64,000 nucleotides of DNA from JANXUR01 sp038229415 (GTDB lineage: Bacteria > Acidobacteriota > Terriglobia > Terriglobales > Acidobacteriaceae), in contig JBBROM010000003.1 of assembly GCA_038229415.1 (NCBI GenBank), forward strand, positions 1 to 64,000, written 5' to 3'. The notes under the pieces were generated by a model. It saw only the letters and a list, made by a program, of their open reading frames with translations, made no database searches and was not told the DNA's origin. The translations under genes were made by a program, and so were the position numbers. This document shows, one piece after another, positions 21,883 through 28,886 of this stretch; positions within the stretch are counted from its first letter, which is position 1; the number at the start of each line of letters is the position of its first letter.

Positions 21883-23817
21883 ATGGTTTTGCGCCCGTGG
21901 TTAGCGCTGGCGATTTTCGTTACTTTAGCTTTCTCCGGAACGTTCACGTTTGCACAGGGTCTTGGGCCAGATATAGATCGCCAGCGGGCCATGAATGGAA
22001 TCCAGGACTACCGGACCACTGGCTCGGTAATTCAAGTTAGAGTGCGAGGCGAGGATCACAAGCTGTTCACACAGCAAGCGCTTGTAACTGTCGCCAACAC
22101 TAGCGACAAGACGAACTATTACGAAACGACTCGCGATAATTCCGAGGCTGTGGTGCCGGGTGTCACCAAAGGCAACTGCGAGATTGAGGTGAGTGCAGTC
22201 GGATTTATTTCAGTGCACCTTACGCAGGCCATTGCGCCGATCTACAGGACGTACGAACTGGAAGTAGTACTCAAGCCAGATCCCTCCTCCATCAACCTAA
22301 ACGCCGCGCTTGACGCACCGCTTCCGCCAAAAATTCGCAAGCAGGTGCAGCGCGCCGTCACCTACATGAAGGCTACCGACCTGAAGCACGCGCAGAAGGA
22401 GCTAGAAGCGGCTGCGAAAATCGAGCCGGAGAATCCAGAGACAAATTTTTTGCTTGGCTTTGTCTTCCTACAGCGGAAGGACAGCGAGAACGCACGAAAA
22501 TATCTGGAAAAGTCGGTAGCGGGCGATCCCCATAATGTGCGGGCGCTGACCATGCTGGGCAAGGTGCGCTGGCAGGAAAAAGACTTTGCCAATGCGAAGA
22601 GCCTTCTGCAGCAGGCGCTCACGGTGGATCCTGATTTTTGGAATGCACATTATTTGCTGGCGGACTCCTTGCTGCGGCTGAAGGAATATCCAGCGGCGCG
22701 GGAGCATGCGCAACTGGCGATTGACAAAGGCAAGGGCGCGGCGGGCAAGGCGTACCTGGTGCTGGGCGAGGCAGATGCGCACCTGAATCAGGATGAGTTC
22801 GCAGTAGAAGCACTGCGAACGTATTTGCGGGTGAATCCGGAAAGCCCTTTCGTGGGAGAAGTGAAGTCGTTTATCGCATGGCTGGAGCAGCGGGCGCAAG
22901 ACCGCAAAAAGGATCCGAATGCGGTTTCGACCACCGTGCTTTCGCGCGACGACATTGAAGCAGCGGACGAGACGGACGCGAACCGCTTGGCGATGCGCGG
23001 CTGGGCTCCGCCAGGGGTGGATGATCTAAGACCCGTGGTTTCGCAGGATACGCCCTGTCCGGCGGAGCGGGTGATCACCCAGGCGGGCGAGCGGGTGAAG
23101 GAACTGGCAACCAACGTTTCCAAGTTCGCAGCGGTGGAAGAGGTGCTGCACGAAGATCTCGATGCCACAGGACATCCCACGAAGCGTGAGAACCGGCGCT
23201 TTGACTACTCGGTGGAGATCACCGAAAACAATGGGAACATAGGCGTGGGCGAATATCGTTCCACCAAGGGTGAGCTTTCGGAGTTCCCCGAGCATATCGA
23301 GACGCGCGGTTTTCCGGCACTGGCTATGGTGTTTCATCCCGCCAAGCGCGACGGATTCACGATGACTTGCGAAGGTCTGGGGCAATGGAAGAATCAGGCG
23401 ACATGGCTGGTGTACTTCCGGCAGCGGGCGGACCGGCCAAACCGCATGCACGAGTACGTGGTGTACAGGAAGAACTTTCCCGCAGACTTAAAGGGAAGGG
23501 CGTGGATCAGCGCGCAGACGTTCCAGATCGTGCATATAGAGTCGGAGCTGGTGGCTCCGGTGAAGACGATCAACCTGCTGACCGAGCACCAGATCGTGGA
23601 TTACGGGCCGGTGCTGTTCGCGGCGCGCAAGGAAGAGTTATGGCTGCCCAAGAATGCCGACATCTATATGGATTTTCAGCGGCATAGGTTCCACCGCAGC
23701 CATAGCTTCGACCACTTTCTGTTGTTTGCGGTGGATTCGGACGCGAAGGACAAGGTGCCGGTTGTGCCAGCACCGGACAAGCCTGCTACTCCGGCCAGCA
23801 AGGGGCCTGTGCAGTAG
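21883..23817 (+). CDS. Secreted TPR protein, tandem paralogue 2
   Basis: 644 residues from ATG 21883, with TAGGAGGCAGT directly upstream; a GTG at 21865 lies before that site and is rejected. Architecture is identical to the preceding gene: signal peptide (LALAIFVTLAFSGTFTFAQ), beta-sandwich (VIQVRVRGEDHKLFTQQALVTV), TPRs (KATDLKHAQKELEAAAKIEP onward), and the C-terminal domain with EGLGQWKNQATWLVYF and LKGRAWISAQTFQIVHIESELV. Conservation is strongest in the C-terminal third, so the common function probably lies there. The spacing of 157 bp and own ribosome binding site suggest semi-independent expression. Confidence 0.85.
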   Translation: MVLRPWLALAIFVTLAFSGTFTFAQGLGPDIDRQRAMNGIQDYRTTGSVIQVRVRGEDHKLFTQQALVTVANTSDKTNYYETTRDNSEAVVPGVTKGNCEIEVSAVGFISVHLTQAIAPIYRTYELEVVLKPDPSSINLNAALDAPLPPKIRKQVQRAVTYMKATDLKHAQKELEAAAKIEPENPETNFLLGFVFLQRKDSENARKYLEKSVAGDPHNVRALTMLGKVRWQEKDFANAKSLLQQALTVDPDFWNAHYLLADSLLRLKEYPAAREHAQLAIDKGKGAAGKAYLVLGEADAHLNQDEFAVEALRTYLRVNPESPFVGEVKSFIAWLEQRAQDRKKDPNAVSTTVLSRDDIEAADETDANRLAMRGWAPPGVDDLRPVVSQDTPCPAERVITQAGERVKELATNVSKFAAVEEVLHEDLDATGHPTKRENRRFDYSVEITENNGNIGVGEYRSTKGELSEFPEHIETRGFPALAMVFHPAKRDGFTMTCEGLGQWKNQATWLVYFRQRADRPNRMHEYVVYRKNFPADLKGRAWISAQTFQIVHIESELVAPVKTINLLTEHQIVDYGPVLFAARKEELWLPKNADIYMDFQRHRFHRSHSFDHFLLFAVDSDAKDKVPVVPAPDKPATPASKGPVQ

Positions 23818-23846
23818 GGGCCAGTGTCTCGAGAACGAAATGTTTC

Positions 23847-25349
23847 TTATTTGAGGCTTTGCAGATAGGCAATCAAAGCTTTCATCTCGTCGTCCTTCAA
23901 CGCCACGGGGGGCATGCCACCAGCGACCATCTTGGTGGTCGGTTGCTTCAGGATCGCTTCCATTTGGAGACTGCTGAACTTGGTCGCGGCACCAGTTAGC
24001 TTTGGTGCTGCTGCGGTGCCCTCGCCGTTGTCACCGTGGCAGGCGTTGCAGCTCTGCTGCTCGTAGAGACTCTTTCCCCGAGCGACCAGCGGATCGGCGG
24101 CGGCTACGGTCGCTGCCGCGAGGGAGGATCCCGCCAACTCCGGCTGGAACGGCTCTTTCATGAAGCTGGCAACATCCTTGTTCTGCTTGTCGAGCTGCGC
24201 GGCAAGGGCAGGGTCTTTCAGATCGTTGCGGTGGCTCAAAGCTCCCAGGATTCCTAGTCCGATGAAGATGACGAAGTAGATGGAAACTGCCGCTGGGCGC
24301 TTCCAGGGGCGGCGCTCGGGGCGGCGGTCGAGAAACGGCAGGGCGACGAACAGTAGGCCCAAGAAACCTGGAATCACCAAGATGCCGATGATAGCGAAGG
24401 CCCCCGCCCAATACTTTAACCACTGGAAAACTGGGATGTAGTACCACTCGGGGCGCGGCACATATTGAGTGTCGGCGGGATTGGCCTTGGGGCCGAGTTC
24501 CGTGGGGAGGAAGTGCGCCAACAGGGCGAGCCCAGCCATGATTACAATGGCAAAGCCGATATCGAGCAGCACTTGCTTCGGATAAAAGGGTTCAGATTTT
24601 TTCTGCAACACAACCGGGTCGCCTTGCACCGGGCCAGCGGCACCTGCGCGCCGAAAGAGAAACACGTGCAGAGCCACAAACGCAAAGATGAGGGCTGGGA
24701 TCATGAACACGTGCAGCACAAAGAAACGGGACAGGGTCAAAGTCCCCATGTCGGTACCGCCGCGCAGCAGGCTCTTTAACGCATTTCCGACGAGTGGAAT
24801 CTCGCTGAGAATGTTGGTGCCCACGGTGGTGGCGAAGAAGGCTTTTTGATCCCAGGGCAGCAAGTAGCCGGTGAAAAACATTCCTAGCATTAGTGCAAAT
24901 AGAATGCAGCCCGCGATCCATAGCAGTTCGCGACGGCCTTTGTAGGATCCCCACAAAAAAGTCTGGGTGATGTGCAGCAACAGCACAATTACAATCGCAC
25001 TCGATCCGTAGGCGTGAATGCTACGAAGGAACGAGCCAGCGGTCACTTCCTTGGTGATATAGGCAATTGTGGTGTGGGCGTGGTCCGCGGATGGAACGTA
25101 ATATAAAGCGAGAAAAACACCAGTAATTACCTGCGACAGAAAGAGAAACAGCAATCCCGATCCGAAGACGTAGGCCAGACTTGCGCCTCCGGGGATCGGC
25201 TCATCCAACGCAGCGCGCATCAGGGAATCGATGCCGGTGCGGCGGTCGAGCCAGCGGAAAAATCCTGATCGCGGCCGCTGGGCAGAATTTTCGAGCGGCT
25301 TTGGCTGAGATGCGGGTGGAGGATCGGCGATAGGATTCGGGGGATTCAG
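23847..25349 (-). CDS. Cytochrome b (b6 type) fused to a C-terminal cytochrome c domain
   Basis: Quinol oxidase core. The first haem pair is H-13 residues-H (HAYGSSAIVIVLLLH), the second H-14 residues-H (HVFMIPALIFAFVALH), the b6-type spacing. The Qo motif PEWY is present. A monohaem c domain (CNACH, then GGMPP as likely axial Met) ends the protein. The first ATG is at 25220 (457 residues), but the frame upstream encodes FFRWLDRRTGIDSL, the conserved helix preceding cytochrome b, with no ATG/GTG/TTG. CTG at 25349-25347 overlaps the Rieske TGA and has AAGGAA 8 nt upstream, giving 500 residues; I use it. Partner: the Rieske protein upstream. Confidence 0.9.
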   Translation of the reverse strand: MNPPNPIADPPPASQPKPLENSAQRPRSGFFRWLDRRTGIDSLMRAALDEPIPGGASLAYVFGSGLLFLFLSQVITGVFLALYYVPSADHAHTTIAYITKEVTAGSFLRSIHAYGSSAIVIVLLLHITQTFLWGSYKGRRELLWIAGCILFALMLGMFFTGYLLPWDQKAFFATTVGTNILSEIPLVGNALKSLLRGGTDMGTLTLSRFFVLHVFMIPALIFAFVALHVFLFRRAGAAGPVQGDPVVLQKKSEPFYPKQVLLDIGFAIVIMAGLALLAHFLPTELGPKANPADTQYVPRPEWYYIPVFQWLKYWAGAFAIIGILVIPGFLGLLFVALPFLDRRPERRPWKRPAAVSIYFVIFIGLGILGALSHRNDLKDPALAAQLDKQNKDVASFMKEPFQPELAGSSLAAATVAAADPLVARGKSLYEQQSCNACHGDNGEGTAAAPKLTGAATKFSSLQMEAILKQPTTKMVAGGMPPVALKDDEMKALIAYLQSLK

Positions 25350-25921
25350 GCGATCACTTCCTTATGAGGGACTAACTGCCTGAAATACTGGTAATGCACC
25401 TTCAATTTGCCGTCCTCAACCCGGCTCTCCAGTAGATCCAACCCTCGCGGGGGTGGGCCGCTTAACAGCTTGCCATCTCCGGCGAAGTGCCCGTTGTGGC
25501 AGGGACACACAAACTCCTGATTCTCGGTGCGCCAAGTGACCGAGCAGCCCAAGTGAGGACAGACTGCGGACAGCACCGCTAGCTGTCCCGTGGAATCTTT
25601 GGTGATGTATACGGCGCGTTCTGAGATGGTCTTCCGCCAGCCGTCGCGCTGCTCGACCTCAATCAACTTCTTTACCGGCTGGGTAGCGGACGCGAATTCA
25701 TCGGCGCTGCCGATTTCCGACCACGCGGTGGGGGTGGTCATCTGGAGAAGTGGATGGAGCGCAAAGCGAACCAGCGGTACTGCCAAGACTGCGCCTACGC
25801 CAGCGCCGCCCACTGCCAGCAGAACTCCGAGGAAGGACCGGCGACCATGGTTGGGCGCGATGCGCTCCGCGCAGGCTTGCGCCGTTCCGAGGGACTCACC
25901 ACTCACGGGTTCTGGCTGCAT
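25346..25921 (-). CDS. Rieske iron-sulfur protein
   Basis: 191 residues. A twin-arginine type N-terminus (GRRSFLGVLLAVGGAGVGAVLAVP) anchors it in the membrane with the cluster domain outside. The 2Fe-2S ligands are in CPHLGC and CPCHNGHF; the GPPPRGLDLL loop follows. It passes electrons from quinol at cytochrome b to a c-type haem. Its stop overlaps the likely CTG start of the cytochrome b gene by two bases, and the cytochrome c gene lies 36 bp upstream. All cluster ligands are intact. Confidence 0.94.
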   Translation of the reverse strand: MQPEPVSGESLGTAQACAERIAPNHGRRSFLGVLLAVGGAGVGAVLAVPLVRFALHPLLQMTTPTAWSEIGSADEFASATQPVKKLIEVEQRDGWRKTISERAVYITKDSTGQLAVLSAVCPHLGCSVTWRTENQEFVCPCHNGHFAGDGKLLSGPPPRGLDLLESRVEDGKLKVHYQYFRQLVPHKEVIA

Positions 25922-25957
25922 CTGCGTTCAGCTCCTAAGTGCGCAATCATCATTCCG

Positions 25958-26293
25958 CTACTTCTTTGCCAATTCCCGAATGTAGGCGACCAGCGCCTTT
26001 GTAACTTCAGGAGATACTTTTGCCCCAAAGGCGGGCATCTTGCCCTTGCCCTTGGTGATGGCTTCAGCCAGATCCTCATCTGACTTCTTCTGTACTTCTT
26101 CGGAGCGCAGATCCTTGGACTTCAGCGCCTTCCCGGTAGCGGAATCGCCGCTGCCGTTAGCCGAATGGCACAATGCACAGTTCTTCTGAAACACCTTCGC
26201 TGCATCCACTTGTGCCAGCAGGCACACAGGCGTAGTTAGAATCACGCAGCAGGTCAGAGTTCTGGACAGACGACTTAGAGTAACGGATCGCAT
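25958..26293 (-). CDS. Periplasmic monohaem c-type cytochrome
   Basis: 111 residues: signal peptide (LTCCVILTTPVCLLAQ), then one CALCH haem-binding motif, and a Met in KMPAFGAKVSPEVTKALVAYIREL as probable sixth ligand. The fold matches small class I cytochromes of the cytochrome c6/cbb3-subunit type. It probably accepts electrons from the cytochrome b/Rieske complex encoded just downstream, or carries them from the outer-membrane protein encoded upstream. Operon position is second of four. Direction of electron flow cannot be told from sequence. Confidence 0.9.
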   Translation of the reverse strand: MRSVTLSRLSRTLTCCVILTTPVCLLAQVDAAKVFQKNCALCHSANGSGDSATGKALKSKDLRSEEVQKKSDEDLAEAITKGKGKMPAFGAKVSPEVTKALVAYIRELAKK

Positions 26294-26334
26294 TGGTTAT
26301 CCTTCTATATTTCTCGCGCGGATAGGTGAAGTTG

Positions 26335-27735
26335 TCAGAATACAAATATCACGGCAGCATATACGGAGTTGTTCGATGACGCATCCCGTCCCGCGCCGTC
26401 ATAGTTCGTAGATGCTCCGTTGAACTTGGTATAGCCAGTGTATTGCACGGTCAGATCTACGTTTTGCTGCGGCCACCAGGAGAAGTTGAGCAGGTAGCCG
26501 GTGCTTGCGGGGCTTCCGTTGGCGCTCCCGGAAATGGGTGCCTGAGCATACAACAGAGGGTCTTGGGTGCCGGTGATCTTAAACAAGCCGCCCGTGCCCG
26601 AGAAACGCGTTCCAAAGTGATATACAACGTTTCCCTGCAAGGTGTTGAGATTGTGGTGTGCACTTGCGGCCCCGCCTCCGGCCGCAGTCGCGGTCAAAGA
26701 AGAGTTTTCTCGAATGTAGTTTCCGTGGAACGACAGTACGTCGTTCTTGAGTTGCGGAAGAGTGCGGTCGTACTGAAAATCGGCGGCCCAGTCGGTGTAG
26801 CCATCTTCCAGTCCTGTGATGGCTCCGGGGGAACTTTTCACATGCATTCCGTAAGTGCCGATTTCGAGGTTGCTGTTGGCGGTTGCAGTTTCGTAGGCTA
26901 CACGCCAGTAGGGCGCAATGCCGCGTATGTTGTAGGAGAAGTCGGTGCCCGGATTTGGTTGCGGTCCACCCACGTGCTGCGAACGGTAGAGTGTGCCCGC
27001 CACGTAGAGGTGCTCATTCCACATGGCATATCCGCCAAGTCCGGCCACATCCTGGGCCAGGGATCCGTTGACGAGCGCTGCAGCGGATGGAGTGGGCGCG
27101 ACGTTGTTGGAGAAGTAGGGGAAACCCCAAGCCGGGGTGCTGTTCCACAAATCTTCCACGGTTGGGTTGTTGTTGAAGGTTGCGCCGTAGGTCAGCGACT
27201 TGCCAAACAGCTTGCCGCCGCTGCTGGCAAAGCGTATGTCCGTGTTGTCCCAACTAAAATGGTCGTCTTGCGTGCTGTAGGTGACCTGAACAAAGCTGCC
27301 TACGTGGCTACCCCAGCTGCCAGCTAAAAAGAGCGACGCGGCTTGCGGGAATTCAAAATTTCCGTTTTGCGTAGTGGGTTGTGGACTCTTAACCGAGGTA
27401 AACGAGGTGGTGAAGATGGCGGAAACGGGCAGGATTTCCAGGAGGTGGAGAGTGGAATTGTGATCACTTTTGCTCTTCTTATCCTTCTTGTCTTTGTCTT
27501 CGCCGTCGGTCACCTCAGGCTTGGTGCTGAAGGTGTAGCCTTCCAGCTTGAACTTGCGGCCAAAGGCGTTGAGTTCCGGAGGATTGTAGTGGCAGGAAGC
27601 ACAGGGCAATCCCGTCTGGCGCGAATAGCTGGGAACCGCATGGAGGCTGGGCGCAACTATCATCGCGGTGAGTGCGATCGAGAAACCCCTCAAATTGACT
27701 CCTCTGAACAAGCGGCTGGATTCTATGCGCAACAT
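26335..27735 (-). CDS. Outer-membrane beta-barrel protein with one N-terminal haem site
   Basis: 466 residues: signal peptide (GFSIALTAMIVAPSLHA) followed at about residue 38 by RQTGLPCASCHYNPPELN and FGRKFKLEGYTF. This RQTG-CxxCH-PELxxFGR-FKLxGYT arrangement recurs in a widespread uncharacterised family of haem-bearing porin-like proteins. A charged Lys/Asp linker follows, then about 350 residues of alternating amphipathic strands, ending in Phe (AVIFVF), as outer-membrane barrels do. It may pass electrons or small substrates across the outer membrane; that is inference. Start ATG 27735 has AGGGGGAACCG upstream. First gene of the operon. Confidence 0.8.
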   Translation of the reverse strand: MLRIESSRLFRGVNLRGFSIALTAMIVAPSLHAVPSYSRQTGLPCASCHYNPPELNAFGRKFKLEGYTFSTKPEVTDGEDKDKKDKKSKSDHNSTLHLLEILPVSAIFTTSFTSVKSPQPTTQNGNFEFPQAASLFLAGSWGSHVGSFVQVTYSTQDDHFSWDNTDIRFASSGGKLFGKSLTYGATFNNNPTVEDLWNSTPAWGFPYFSNNVAPTPSAAALVNGSLAQDVAGLGGYAMWNEHLYVAGTLYRSQHVGGPQPNPGTDFSYNIRGIAPYWRVAYETATANSNLEIGTYGMHVKSSPGAITGLEDGYTDWAADFQYDRTLPQLKNDVLSFHGNYIRENSSLTATAAGGGAASAHHNLNTLQGNVVYHFGTRFSGTGGLFKITGTQDPLLYAQAPISGSANGSPASTGYLLNFSWWPQQNVDLTVQYTGYTKFNGASTNYDGAGRDASSNNSVYAAVIFVF

Positions 27736-27801
27736 CGGTTCCCCCTAAGGTGTAGACTCTTTGGCTAATGTCCATTCTGGGGCACAAGCGCTTTTGCTTG
27801 T

Positions 27802-27817
27802 GGTGAGATAAGTCACG
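27802..27817. promoter_or_regulatory. Crp/Fnr-type operator, box 1 (GGTGA-N6-TCACG)
   Basis: GTGA (27803-27806), GATAAG spacer, TCAC (27813-27816). It matches the Crp half-site core on both arms. The centre is at 27809.5, 22 bp from box 2, two helical turns, so two dimers would bind on one face of the DNA. Confidence 0.6.
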
Positions 27818-27823
27818 CATATC

Positions 27824-27839
27824 TGTGACGAGAATCACA
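27824..27839. promoter_or_regulatory. Crp/Fnr-type operator, box 2 (TGTGA-N6-TCACA)
   Basis: TGTGA (27824-27828), CGAGAA, TCACA (27835-27839): a perfect Crp consensus palindrome. The regulator encoded at 28063 has the Crp-like recognition residues RETVSR. It lies about 90-100 bp upstream of the respiratory operon start and 220 bp from the regulator start, so the operon is the likelier target. Confidence 0.7.
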
Positions 27840-28062
27840 CATGTGCGAGATTCCAGAATGTTAGCTCTGTGGTCTTCCAACTCTCTCTTTCAGGAACAGT
27901 ACAGCGTCAGAGAACAGCCATACTGTGTCGAATTGACCAGTCTTGTAATAACTTGTTGAACGCAGGTGGGCGGTTCGAGGCCAAATCGTCGCGCCAGGAC
28001 TAGCTTGAGCGGAACGGGATCGCCGTGGCGATGCTAGGATCATGGTGTGGTGAACTAAGCCT

Positions 28063-28788
28063 ATGCGCGCTCCCTACGGTTTGCCGATCCTCGACAACTG
28101 CCTCAGCTGCCCGGTGCGTGAGGATTATTTATTTTGCAATCTGCCGCCCGCAGCGGTGCAGCGCCTCCAGGAGATAAAGTCCACAGCGATGTATCCGAAA
28201 TCGGCCCTGTTATTTGTGGAGGGCCAGGAGTCGCGTGGCGTCTTTGTGTTGTGCGCTGGCAGGGTTAAGCTTTCGACATCTTCCAGCGAAGGCAAGACGA
28301 TCATCACTAAACTCTCTGACGCGGGAGAAGTTTTGGGGTTGAGCGCGACGATTTCAAACCGTCCTTATGAAGTGACGGCGGAGATGATTGAGCCGGGGCA
28401 GGCCAACTTCATCGCGCGGGACGCTTTGCTGGAGTTTCTGCGGGAATACGGCGACGTTGCGCTGCGGGTGGCGGAGCAGCTCAGCCGGAATTACTACGCC
28501 GCGTATGAGGGGGTCCGTACTCTAGGGCTGACTACCTCTCCAGCAGAGAAGCTGGCAAAATTGCTGCTTTCGTGGGACACCGGGCCTGGGCCAGCAAATG
28601 GGTCCAGCGGTTCGATGCCGATCAAACTTACGCTGACCCACTCCGAGATCGCGGAGATGATCGGAACGACTCGGGAAACGGTGAGCCGCCTGTTTTCTGA
28701 TTTCAAGAAGAAGGAACTGGTGCAGGTGAAGGGTGCCACGCTGGTCATCCGCGATAAGGCGGCATTGCTCAGAATGGTGCATTTGTAG
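28063..28788 (+). CDS. Crp/Fnr-family transcriptional regulator
   Basis: 241 residues: N-terminal Cys cluster (C13, C16, C25), cyclic-nucleotide-binding-like beta roll (about 40-130), dimer helix, and winged helix (SEIAEMIGTTRETVSRLFSDF, 194-214). The recognition helix has R204, E205 and R209 in the positions of Crp R180, E181 and R185, predicting TGTGA half-sites rather than the Fnr TTGAT. A fourth Cys (C64) could complete an Fe-S site with the N-terminal three, but C-x2-C-x8-C is not the E. coli Fnr spacing. The usual cAMP-contact Arg-Ser pair is not evident. Probable redox-responsive control of the divergent cytochrome operon. Confidence 0.88.
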   Translation: MRAPYGLPILDNCLSCPVREDYLFCNLPPAAVQRLQEIKSTAMYPKSALLFVEGQESRGVFVLCAGRVKLSTSSSEGKTIITKLSDAGEVLGLSATISNRPYEVTAEMIEPGQANFIARDALLEFLREYGDVALRVAEQLSRNYYAAYEGVRTLGLTTSPAEKLAKLLLSWDTGPGPANGSSGSMPIKLTLTHSEIAEMIGTTRETVSRLFSDFKKKELVQVKGATLVIRDKAALLRMVHL

Positions 28789-28838
28789 GATTGGCGCTGC
28801 GGCGCTGGCATGAGCGCAATGCCAAGCATTTGAATAAG

Positions 28839-28869
28839 AAGAGGCCCCGGATTTCGGGGCCTCTTCTTT
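28839..28869. terminator. Bidirectional terminator between Crp/Fnr gene and rpsA
   Basis: AAGAGGCCCCG (28839-28849) pairs with CGGGGCCTCTT (28855-28865) around ATTTC, followed by CTTTT on the + strand; the - strand has a weaker T run (TTATTC). It serves both convergent genes. Confidence 0.8.
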
Positions 28870-28886
28870 TACGCTCGCATCGGCAG

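Larger units (their letters stand above)
27736..28062. promoter_or_regulatory. Divergent regulatory region between respiratory operon and Crp/Fnr gene
   Basis: 327 bp without a gene. It holds two Crp-type palindromes (27802-27839). I found no convincing -35/-10 pair on either strand, consistent with activator-dependent promoters. Confidence 0.6.
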
